NCBI RefSeq assembly: GCF_944325745.1
Contig: NZ_CALVBG010000004.1
Span: forward strand, 1 to 41,221
Direction of reading: 5' to 3'
From: an uncultured Faecalicoccus sp.
GTDB taxonomy: Bacteria; Bacillota_I; Bacilli_A; Erysipelotrichales; Erysipelotrichaceae
DNA length: 41,221 nt
Shown here: positions 31,449-37,348 of the stretch, in pieces
How positions within the stretch are numbered: the first letter of the stretch is position 1
How the letters are laid out: each line of letters begins with the position of its first letter
Made by a program: the position numbers and the translations under genes
Notes under the pieces: model-generated
Told to the model about the DNA's origin: nothing
Databases searched by the model: none
What the model saw: only the letters and a program-made list of their open reading frames with translations

Positions 31449-31460
31449 AAACAAGCGCTT

Positions 31461-31534
31461 AGGGGTATAGTTCAATGGTAGAACAGCGGTCTCCAAAACC
31501 GTTGATGTGGGTTCAACTCCTGCTACCCCTGCCA
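31461..31534 (+). tRNA. tRNA-Trp (anticodon CCA)
   Basis: A complete cloverleaf. Acceptor AGGGGTA (31461-31467) pairs with TACCCCT (31524-31530), then discriminator G and an encoded CCA. The anticodon arm GCGGT-CTCCAAA-ACCGT gives anticodon CCA. The T arm GTGGG-TTCAACT-CCTGC contains GTTCAA. It is expressed from its own promoter and ends at a hairpin terminator, and it marks the left edge of an AT-rich accessory region. Confidence 0.97.
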
Positions 31535-31545
31535 GTTAGAACATG

Positions 31546-31593
31546 AAAGTGTCAAATCTGCTTTATATAAAGTATGCTTGGCACTTTTTTTAT
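31546..31593 (+). terminator. Terminator after tRNA-Trp
   Basis: AAAGTGTCAA (31546-31555) pairs with TTGGCACTTT (31578-31587) with one G-T wobble, followed by a T-run. The apical loop contains the palindrome CTTTATATAAAG. Confidence 0.8.
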
Positions 31594-31597
31594 ATCT

Positions 31598-31639
31598 TTA
31601 TACAAAGGTTGACTGTGATTTTGACTGTGATTTAAAAAT
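31598..31639 (-). pseudogene. Remnant resembling the C-terminus of a tyrosine integrase
   Basis: On the minus strand the last codons read KSQSKSQSTFV followed by TAA (31598-31600), with another stop just upstream (31640-31642), so only a tail is left. The DNA behind it is a perfect tandem 12-mer, TTGACTGTGATT, at 31609 and 31621. Ser/Gln/Lys tails of this kind are what I remember from tyrosine integrases of Bacillota mobile elements, whose 3' end usually faces the attachment site in a tRNA. Here it points at the tRNA-Trp 3' end, 64 bp away. The identity rests on a very short match. Confidence 0.4.
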
Positions 31640-31766
31640 TTATAAACCACTTAATAAAAACAATACAGAATATTCTTTTTGATAAAACCACACCCAAAAA
31701 TCGTTCTAATATGTGATTGATCCAAAAAAGCTATGCTTTGGGAAATATGAACTCAGTGTCACGAAC

Positions 31767-31794
31767 TTGATTATTGTTCATTGCTTGCTATAAT
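31767..31794 (+). promoter_or_regulatory. Strong promoter of a candidate small RNA
   Basis: TTGATT (31767-31772), 16-bp spacer, TATAAT (31789-31794), with TGC directly before the -10, an extended -10. No annotated gene follows before the terminator at 31841. Confidence 0.65.
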
Positions 31795-31800
31795 AAACAT

Positions 31801-31866
31801 ATAAATGGGCTGGTCATTAGACCCGGGTCCACATATTCTGACGGGTGTGACATCCGTTTTTTTTTG
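31801..31866 (+). ncRNA. Candidate small RNA of about 66 nt
   Basis: The unit runs from the predicted start of the promoter above to an intrinsic terminator. Inside are GGTC-ATTA-GACC (31812-31823), the self-complementary GACCCGGGTC (31820-31829), which competes with it for pairing, and the terminator stem ACGGGTG/CATCCGT (31841-31857) followed by T9. The only reading frame, 24 codons from an ATG at 31805, has no ribosome-binding site and runs past the terminator. The GC-rich core stands out in very AT-rich surroundings. No known RNA family is recognised. The rest of the stretch between tRNA-Trp and 32,078 shows only the integrase-like and tRNA-like remnants. Confidence 0.45.
31841..31866 (+). 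terminator. Terminator of the candidate small RNA
   Basis: ACGGGTG (31841-31847) pairs with CATCCGT (31851-31857) with one G-T wobble around a TGA loop; T9 follows. Confidence 0.75.
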
Positions 31867-31895
31867 TTCGGTCATGTAATGGTAAGATTTATAAA

Positions 31896-31968
31896 TTATA
31901 ATAACGATATACTTCAAAGCACCAGACTCTGAATCTGGAGAGTTTCGGTTTGATTCCAAGGCTGTTGT
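31896..31968 (+). pseudogene. Decayed tRNA-Gln(CUG)-like sequence
   Basis: The 3' half of a tRNA is preserved. The anticodon arm CCAGA-CTCTGAA-TCTGG (31922-31938) has anticodon CTG; a 5-nt variable region follows, then a T arm TTCGG-TTTGATT-CCAAG (31944-31960) with one mismatch. The geometry is exactly canonical. The D arm region is degraded (no GG pair in its loop) and the acceptor strands do not pair, so a functional tRNA is unlikely. It could be a remnant carried by a phage or integrative element. Confidence 0.5.
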
Positions 31969-32077
31969 ACGATGTTACTTTGCTTCGGTTGATAGTCGTA
32001 CTCACAATTTGTTTCCTGATCAGAAGAAAATGAATGGGAGCCTATCAAACTAGTTATTATGCTGAAAGGGAAAAGTT

Positions 32078-32389
32078 ATGGCAAGAATTTATACAATAAA
32101 TGAAATTAAAGAAATATCTTTTCCTATATTTAAACAATATCCAATGATAAAAAAGGCTTATTTATTTGGTTCTTATGCGAGACATGAAACTGATGAGCAA
32201 AGCGATTTAGATATTATTATAGCTTTAGATTCTTATGATACTCATTCGAAAAAAGTTGCATATGGAGTAATGGTTGATTTAGAAGAAGTGTTTTCTAAAC
32301 AAATTGATGTGATAACAGAAGAGAACGCAAATAAAATAATGCCAAAGACTACCAATAGAGATAAAGTATTAATTTATGAGCAAATTTAA
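32078..32389 (+). CDS. Minimal nucleotidyltransferase (MNT domain) protein
   Basis: A 103-aa protein with the minimal nucleotidyltransferase fold: AYLFGSYARHETDEQSDLDI contains the GS motif and the Asp-x-Asp metal pair, and EVFSKQIDVITEE provides the third acidic strand. Such domains normally pair with a HEPN protein as MNT-HEPN toxin-antitoxin systems, in which the MNT adenylylates the HEPN toxin. No HEPN gene is adjacent here; a HigBA pair follows instead. The start has AAAGGGAAAAG upstream. The gene is more AT-rich than the core genes, consistent with acquired DNA. Confidence 0.88.
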   Translation: MARIYTINEIKEISFPIFKQYPMIKKAYLFGSYARHETDEQSDLDIIIALDSYDTHSKKVAYGVMVDLEEVFSKQIDVITEENANKIMPKTTNRDKVLIYEQI

Positions 32390-32405
32390 TAGGAATGTTT
32401 CGTCA

Positions 32406-32434
32406 TTGACAATATAGGATATATCCTATATTCT
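32406..32434 (+). promoter_or_regulatory. HigBA-type promoter with a perfect 22-bp palindrome
   Basis: TTGACA (32406-32411), 17-bp spacer, TATTCT (32429-32434). The spacer is filled by a perfect 22-bp palindrome (32411-32432; left arm AATATAGGATA, right arm its exact inverse complement). This is where an autoregulating antitoxin would bind and block the promoter. Confidence 0.8.
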
Positions 32435-32453
32435 GGTTTTAGAAAGGGTCAAA

Positions 32454-32816
32454 GTGTTTGAAATTCATTTTTATAGGACAAAAAACGGAGATTGTCCAAT
32501 TGAAGATTTTTTAGATGCTTTATCTCCGAAATTGAGAAGTAAATCATTGCAGACAATAGATTATCTCAGAACTTTTGGAAATGAATTAAGAGATCCGTTC
32601 TCGAAAAAGATAGAATGGAAAAATGAATCTATCTTTGAACTCCGTGTTAAACAAAGTAATAATATTATTCGAATTTTTTACTTTTTTTGCATAGGAAATC
32701 GAATCATATTAACAAACGGCTTTGTTAAGAAAACTCAAAAAACACCAAAAAAAGAAATTGAAAAAGCAATTAAATTAAAAAAAGATTATCTTAAAAGAGA
32801 TAATGAAGGGGAGTGA
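32454..32816 (+). CDS. HigB/RelE-like toxin (Gp49 family)
   Basis: A 120-aa protein of the phage Gp49/HigB-like type. The pattern is typical: FEIHFYRTKNGDCPIEDFL at the start, an early helix, then DPFSKKIEWKNESIFELRVK, NIIRIFYFF, and NRIILTNGFVKKTQKTPKKE with the Phe-x-Lys-Lys-x-x-x-Thr-Pro end shared by RelE-fold mRNA interferases. The likely start is a GTG at 32454 with GAAAGGG upstream. The antitoxin gene begins 4 nt after the stop, toxin first as in HigBA. Promoter and operator lie directly upstream. Confidence 0.9.
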   Translation: MFEIHFYRTKNGDCPIEDFLDALSPKLRSKSLQTIDYLRTFGNELRDPFSKKIEWKNESIFELRVKQSNNIIRIFYFFCIGNRIILTNGFVKKTQKTPKKEIEKAIKLKKDYLKRDNEGE

Positions 32817-32820
32817 GATC

Positions 32821-33102
32821 ATGAAAGATGATTTTCAAAAATATTTAGACAAACAGCTAAAAGATTCCGAATTCAAAAAGGAGTGGGATAGTTCTGAAGT
32901 AGAACGGGAACTCATAAAATCTTTGATTGAAGCTAGGAATCGAGGACATATTACACAAAAACAGTTATCAGAATTAACTGGAATCGCTCAATCTGATATT
33001 TCTCAAATTGAAACTGGAAATGCTAATCCGACAATCTCTACATTAAACAGATTGGCCGAAGGATTAAATTCAAAACTAAAAATTACTTTTGTACCAAAAT
33101 AA
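32821..33102 (+). CDS. HigA-like antitoxin, XRE family
   Basis: A 93-aa protein: a helical N-terminal arm (1-35) followed by a helix-turn-helix (ITQKQLSELTGIAQSDISQI, then ETGNANPTISTLNRLAEGL) and a short C-terminal strand. It would neutralise the HigB-like toxin encoded 4 nt upstream and repress the operon through the palindrome at 32411-32432. I chose the ATG at 32821 because GGGGAG is 7 nt upstream; an ATG at 32803 would overlap the toxin gene. A hairpin terminator follows. Confidence 0.92.
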   Translation: MKDDFQKYLDKQLKDSEFKKEWDSSEVERELIKSLIEARNRGHITQKQLSELTGIAQSDISQIETGNANPTISTLNRLAEGLNSKLKITFVPK

Positions 33103-33149
33103 TTTAAAAACAATAGCAATTGGTCTAAAGGGACTGCGGAACATCCATT

Positions 33150-33176
33150 AGAGGCTTTTATAAGCCCCTTTTTTTA
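33150..33176 (+). terminator. Terminator of the HigBA-type operon
   Basis: GGCTT (33153-33157) pairs with AAGCC (33162-33166), followed by T7 at 33169-33175. Confidence 0.7.
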
Positions 33177-33204
33177 ATTTCGAATGAATGTACCTAAATA
33201 GAGG

Positions 33205-33236
33205 TTGCAAAAATATTAATGGGGGGGGAGGATAAT
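33205..33236 (+). promoter_or_regulatory. Promoter-like element with a G8 tract in the spacer
   Basis: TTGCAA (33205-33210) and GATAAT (33231-33236) are separated by 20 bp, of which 33221-33228 is a run of eight G. The spacer is too long for an active promoter; loss of two or three G would bring it to 17-18 bp. It precedes the broken CPBP gene. Confidence 0.4.
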
Positions 33237-33288
33237 TTATTTATATAAAACGATTAAGGATTTTTCTTCTGTTTTGGAGTTTTAGTAC

Positions 33289-33998
33289 ATGGCTTTAAAA
33301 ATCGCAGTTCATTATATATTAGTTTTTTATTCACTACTGTTGTTTATGGGATCACCGCTGTGATCCATTCAGAGATAATATTCAATATCATACAAATCAT
33401 ATTCTATGCGGTTATATTTTCCGGTTTATTTTATTTTGAAATAGGTATTCAAAAGAATACTCTTTGGGAAGGATTCAAACGACAACTGTAGGATATATAT
33501 TTTTTAGTTTCCTTATTGCTTTCGGGAATTGTTTTTCTGTTGCTGGTAATAGGGACAAGAAGCCCGATTGCTTATGTTCAAGGCTCTTTCCATTTGGGAT
33601 CCATTTTCTATTATGTTTATAGAAATCTGATTTTTGCGGCCTTTGTGGAAGAGTTTATATTTCGAAACTGTTATCTCAAGGAATTATCTAAAAAATATGC
33701 TTTTTTCTTATCTTCCATTATTGTTGGTTTTCTTTGGATTTTCTTACATCTGCCGAGTTACATTTTTCAAGGTTTTGCGATAATGGATATTTTCTTTTAT
33801 CTTTTGACAGGAATGATCAAAGGAATTCTTTTAGCTTATATGATGAAGTTGTTTCATAATGTTTTCATCAATACTCTTTTTCATTTTAATATGGGTTATA
33901 CTTCAGAGATTGGCTTTCTGATCTTGTTGCCTGTCATATTTTTGAAACTGAATGAGAAAGTTTTTGGGAACAAAAAGCAGGAAACTCTTTTAAAATGA
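33289..33998 (+). pseudogene. Broken CPBP-family intramembrane protease gene
   Basis: The C-terminal 160 residues (33516-33998) are a clear CPBP (Abi/Rce1-like) protease core: the Glu-Glu...Arg motif in FVEEFIFRNCYLKEL, the histidine in FLWIFLHLPSY, and NTLFHFNM. In the same frame upstream, membrane-like sequence (SGLFYFEIGIQKNTLWEGFK) continues until an in-frame TAG at 33489. The best start, ATG 33289 (MALKIAVHYILVFYSLLLFM), is in another frame, so a frameshift near 33350-33365 is also needed. Two lesions indicate a decayed gene; a shortened protein from 33516 is possible but has no ribosome-binding site. Confidence 0.65.
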
Positions 33999-34017
33999 GG
34001 AAAGCGAGGTTGTTTAT

Positions 34018-34320
34018 ATGAGTGCAGCCGATTTGGCAAAAGGGATATCTTTATTAAAGATATTGGCCATTGTCTTGATGTTTTGTTGTTTATTGCTCTT
34101 GCATAAGTATACAAGTCTATCTAAGAGTCGCAAACTTGAGATCTTGAATAAAGTTTTAGGATTGGTTTGGTGTTTATTATTTATATTCATCATTGAAATC
34201 GAGCAATTTCTCTCTGGAAAATTAGAACTCGGGACGATGTTGCTAGTTGTGGGAAACATTGTGTTTGGAACTCTTACAATTAGCCTTTTGATTTTCTATC
34301 AATATCGCTCAATAAAATGA
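34018..34320 (+). CDS. Small membrane protein, three predicted helices
   Basis: A 100-aa protein I do not recognise. Three hydrophobic segments (about 10-28, 43-62 and 72-92) are separated by short charged loops (HKYTSLSKSRKLE; EIEQFLSGKLE). The ATG at 34018 has GCGAGG 9 nt upstream. It begins 19 bp after the broken CPBP gene on the same strand, so it may have been co-transcribed with it; a small partner of an intramembrane protease, such as a bacteriocin-immunity component, is speculation. Confidence 0.75.
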   Translation: MSAADLAKGISLLKILAIVLMFCCLLLLHKYTSLSKSRKLEILNKVLGLVWCLLFIFIIEIEQFLSGKLELGTMLLVVGNIVFGTLTISLLIFYQYRSIK

Positions 34321-34333
34321 AATAATTCGCATT

Positions 34334-34363
34334 AAAAAGAGTGCCCGGGGGGGCACTCTTTCT
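34334..34363. terminator. Bidirectional terminator with a GGGG loop
   Basis: AAAGAGTGCCC (34336-34346) pairs perfectly with GGGCACTCTTT (34351-34361) around GGGG, with A- and T-rich flanks for both converging genes. Confidence 0.88.
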
Positions 34364-34368
34364 TTTGG

Positions 34369-34731
34369 TTATTGGATTCGTTTGTCGATTTTCTTTTTGA
34401 TCTTTTCGGCAAGTTTTGTATCTTCGTGATAGATATCGCTGTTCATTCCTGTTTTACGATCGGAAATGTAGATCGGATGGATCGATCCATCTTTTAAAAC
34501 AAGTTTGATTCCGACATAAAACTGTGGCTCAAAGGGACCGCTGAGAAAAGTCGTGCCTCCTAGTACTTGATGCGAAAAAGGTTGGGATTTTCCTCGAAAG
34601 CCCGCATCTTCATTGAGAACAGATGCCTTGGCGATATCTTCATAACGGATCGTTTCTGGAGAACCAATGAGAATGGTCAGTTCATTTTTCTCATCATCGA
34701 ATTCGACACATGGGAATTTGTTTTCTTTCAT
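34369..34731 (-). CDS. Hypothetical protein, 120 aa
   Basis: I do not recognise this protein. It is soluble, with strand-rich segments (NELTILIGSPETIRYEDI; PQFYVGIKLVLKDGSIHPIYISD) and a Lys-rich C-terminal helix. The pattern would suit a PH-like or similar small beta domain, but no signature is visible. I chose the ATG at 34731, which has GGAGG 8 nt upstream (minus strand); a GTG at 34740 sits directly against that site. Its promoter carries a run of nine C in the spacer, so its expression may switch on and off. Confidence 0.75.
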   Translation of the reverse strand: MKENKFPCVEFDDEKNELTILIGSPETIRYEDIAKASVLNEDAGFRGKSQPFSHQVLGGTTFLSGPFEPQFYVGIKLVLKDGSIHPIYISDRKTGMNSDIYHEDTKLAEKIKKKIDKRIQ

Positions 34732-34769
34732 GGTGATCACCTCCGTTGCCTTGTGTCTTTCTTTATTTC

Positions 34770-34800
34770 ATTATACAACGGGGGGGGGTAGAATTGTCTA
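34770..34800 (-). promoter_or_regulatory. Promoter with a C9 tract between -35 and -10
   Basis: On the minus strand TAGACA (34800-34795) and TATAAT (34775-34770) are separated by 19 bp, of which 34788-34780 is a run of nine C. Shortening the run to seven would restore a 17-bp spacer. This is the architecture of slipped-strand phase-variable promoters. The predicted start near 34763 serves the 120-aa gene. Confidence 0.6.
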
Positions 34801-34816
34801 TTTTCTAAATTATTTG

Positions 34817-34845
34817 AAAAAAAAGCTAGGACGTCTAGCTTTTTT
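34817..34845 (-). terminator. Terminator overlapping the stop of the 108-aa gene
   Basis: On the minus strand AAAAGCTAG pairs with CTAGCTTTT around ACGTC, followed by a T-run (A-run at 34817-34824). The TAG stop is in the stem. Confidence 0.88.
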
Positions 34846-35161
34846 CTTCGATCCAACCGACTGGTGTGGTGTAGGTATATTGGAATACTTCAAATTCAGG
34901 ATCATACTCTTCATAAGTTGCTTCGTAAACGATCTTGATCGATGTGTTTGGAATGGCCATGGTCACGAGATTGAAATGAATGTTGTCTTCATTCGACTTC
35001 AAAGGAGTGAGATCCACAAGGGTATTATCGAGCCACTCATTTTCAACCTGAGTGATTGTTTCTTTGATCGCTTCTTCCGATAGATCCGAAGACAATGGAG
35101 AGTCAACGCCCAGCTGTTCCAAACGTTTTGGCAAATCTTGTAGTTTTTTATATTGAATCAT
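34835..35161 (-). CDS. Hypothetical protein, 108 aa
   Basis: I do not recognise this protein. It is acidic, with an N-terminal helix (LQDLPKRLEQLG), a Glu-rich helix (SEEAIKETITQVENEWLDN) and a strand-rich C-terminal half (IHFNLVTMAIPN, SIKIVYEATYEEY, FQYTYTTPVGWIEEK). There is no signal peptide or membrane segment. AGAGGAAAT precedes the ATG. It lies 51 bp downstream of the transglutaminase gene on the same strand and could be the last gene of that operon. Confidence 0.75.
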   Translation of the reverse strand: MIQYKKLQDLPKRLEQLGVDSPLSSDLSEEAIKETITQVENEWLDNTLVDLTPLKSNEDNIHFNLVTMAIPNTSIKIVYEATYEEYDPEFEVFQYTYTTPVGWIEEKS

Positions 35162-35212
35162 GTTATTTCCTCTTTTCGTCCTCTCTAAGATAATCTTTTT
35201 TGAGGCAATCTG

Positions 35213-37318
35213 TCAAATGATAAGACATCGAATATATCGATAAAAGAGAAGTTTAGGTTTAGGTAATTTCTTTTCTATCACTTTTTTATATAAGTTAAGA
35301 AACCGAGGAAGTTCATTTTTCGAAATCGAGTGCGAAGAATAATAAACTTGATGAGCCAGATCTTGCAGCTTTTGGATCGTTTCGATCGGAAGCTCTGGTA
35401 AGGCTGAATGCACTTGATGCACGAAGTCTTTTTGCGTAAAGCTGGTTTCTTCTAATCCCGGGACGACCTTTAACATATCCAAGATGGAGGCAATATAATT
35501 TTTTGCCTTCCAATGTCGCATTGCTTTTAGATGATGCAGATAACGAATCGCAAACACAATGATCAAGCTCAGGCACAGAATGATAAATATGACCATGAAC
35601 AAAGGTTTTATCTTGTTCCAGTTTCTAGAACCTGCAAATCGATTTTGATTCAACAGGGAGAAATTGGAAGTATCATTTTTGATCAAATCTTGGAGTTCTT
35701 CTTGATCCAGTCCAGGATATGTCGCATGGATCTGTCCGTTAGAATCCGGAGTCATTTCGACCGGGGTCCAGCCCACACCTTCAAAATACAGCTCGACCCA
35801 GGCATGTGCATGATCTTCTGGAATCGAAGCGATATAATGGCCATGATCTTCTTGGAAATCATCAGGATAGACGACATATCCGCTGACATAGCGTGCCGGG
35901 ACGTCATACATTTGATAGAGTAATGCGGCTACTGATGCATAGTGGATACAATATCCTTTTTGTTGGTCAAAAAGAAATGCTTCTACGACATCCTGGCTTT
36001 GTGACATATACCCTGGAGTCCGTGTATATGTTGTATAGTCTTGAAGCAGGCGTACGATCATGGCGGTAACGGCGTTGCGATCGTTCTTAGGGTTCTCTTT
36101 GACCAGTTGTTCTAATTTTGGAAGATTTTCTGTTTCGACATCTGTATACGCAAGCTGGATCGATTCTTCGTATGCCTCATTAAAAAAACGCTGATCTTGT
36201 GAATATTCTTCCTCGGCAATCAAATCTTTTTGATTCAGATCCAGATAACTGGTCGCATAAAGAGTCTTTTCTTTGATAAAAGAACCTAAGGAATAATAAG
36301 GCAAAAGATTCTCATAATCGATGAGATCGGATTGAATCATGATTTGCTGCGGCTCACAATCGGTTTCTTCTGCCAAGGTCATTTGTAAAGAGGTGAGTCG
36401 ATTCTTGATTTGATAGGGAGAGATATACCTAGAATAGGCGCTTTGGATAAGAGATTCCAGTCGGTTTTCCGTATCCTTTTCCCATTGACCATCCTGATAA
36501 GTTGAGCCGGTAAAGCTTTTAAAATAAAGAGGGCTTTCAATGGGTTCATCGCTTTCGACAGTAAACAACAGGGTATCATCCGGATAGTTGTTTCCTCTCC
36601 AAATTACACCTGAATTCGCATGGTGAGAATCAATCTCTCCTTTTTGAAAAACGTCATTGATCGTTTCTTCAAAACGGGTGGCCATTTGCGTGGCTGGTGT
36701 TTCGATCACAAAAGTGAGCATCCATCCTAAGACACAACCGATTCCGATCAAACCAAGAGGAAGGATCCAATTCTGGGATCGGGTTTGAAAAAGGGGTTTA
36801 TACCAGACGAAAACTAGAAATCCAAATAATAAAGGGATCCAGTATCCTGAAAAAGAATATCCAGAGACCGCAAAGACACTTAAAAAGAGAAGGATACCGA
36901 GAGTAAAGATCCAAGGTTTTGGCCATAGAACCAGAAAGGTAAATAACCACATCATCAAAAAAATGACGATGAGGCTCAGAATGCCATTGATCTCTATAGG
37001 CATTTTTGTCGCATAAAGAATCAGATCCATCTCTTCGACCAATCTGTCCCAAAGAAGAATGGAACTCAACAGGATCAGAAAATGACCAATGGCCAAGATC
37101 CATATGGATCGATCGGGAAATAAGAAATTCAGTGCTAAATAGATGGTTCCGATACCAAAGAAGCCTAAATAAAGAATAAAGGGCACTTCAATCAATGTGA
37201 TCGATGCGATGCATGCGCAAAGAAAAAGAATCGCACCATAAAACAACACACTATCCAAAAGGGTTAGTCTGTGCTGTGATGAGGTGCGATTTTTCTCGAT
37301 CAGTTTGGAAGGTCGCAT
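35213..37318 (-). CDS. Transglutaminase-like membrane protein
   Basis: A 701-aa protein. The N-terminal 220 residues hold about six to seven membrane helices, followed by an extracytoplasmic region with a transglutaminase-like domain at about 440-520: Cys457 in KGYCIHYASVAAL, the histidine in DHAHAWVELYFEG and the aspartate in VEMTPDSNG complete a Cys-His-Asp triad. One more membrane helix (about 580-605) precedes a cytoplasmic tail of about 100 residues. It is the third gene of a MoxR-DUF58-transglutaminase operon, a widespread set whose role is thought to be envelope or extracellular protein processing; the substrate is unknown. The ribosome-binding site is weak (AAAGAGA). Confidence 0.92.
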   Translation of the reverse strand: MRPSKLIEKNRTSSQHRLTLLDSVLFYGAILFLCACIASITLIEVPFILYLGFFGIGTIYLALNFLFPDRSIWILAIGHFLILLSSILLWDRLVEEMDLILYATKMPIEINGILSLIVIFLMMWLFTFLVLWPKPWIFTLGILLFLSVFAVSGYSFSGYWIPLLFGFLVFVWYKPLFQTRSQNWILPLGLIGIGCVLGWMLTFVIETPATQMATRFEETINDVFQKGEIDSHHANSGVIWRGNNYPDDTLLFTVESDEPIESPLYFKSFTGSTYQDGQWEKDTENRLESLIQSAYSRYISPYQIKNRLTSLQMTLAEETDCEPQQIMIQSDLIDYENLLPYYSLGSFIKEKTLYATSYLDLNQKDLIAEEEYSQDQRFFNEAYEESIQLAYTDVETENLPKLEQLVKENPKNDRNAVTAMIVRLLQDYTTYTRTPGYMSQSQDVVEAFLFDQQKGYCIHYASVAALLYQMYDVPARYVSGYVVYPDDFQEDHGHYIASIPEDHAHAWVELYFEGVGWTPVEMTPDSNGQIHATYPGLDQEELQDLIKNDTSNFSLLNQNRFAGSRNWNKIKPLFMVIFIILCLSLIIVFAIRYLHHLKAMRHWKAKNYIASILDMLKVVPGLEETSFTQKDFVHQVHSALPELPIETIQKLQDLAHQVYYSSHSISKNELPRFLNLYKKVIEKKLPKPKLLFYRYIRCLII

Positions 37319-37348
37319 AGGGTTCTCTTTTTGTATGAATCAACGATT

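Noticed and set aside
31771-31959. 62-aa minus-strand frame across the tRNA-like remnant and the candidate small RNA
   Set aside because: It translates straight through tRNA-like and terminator structures and has no start signal.
31535-34330. A duplicated tRNA-Trp 3' end that would mark the right attachment site of the island
   Set aside because: I looked for the GTTCAACTCCTGC...CCCCT end downstream and found no second copy, so the island's right boundary cannot be fixed.
34347-34353. Third G-run (G7) as another phase-variable tract
   Set aside because: It is fully explained as the loop and right arm of a perfect terminator hairpin (CCC-GGGG-GGG).
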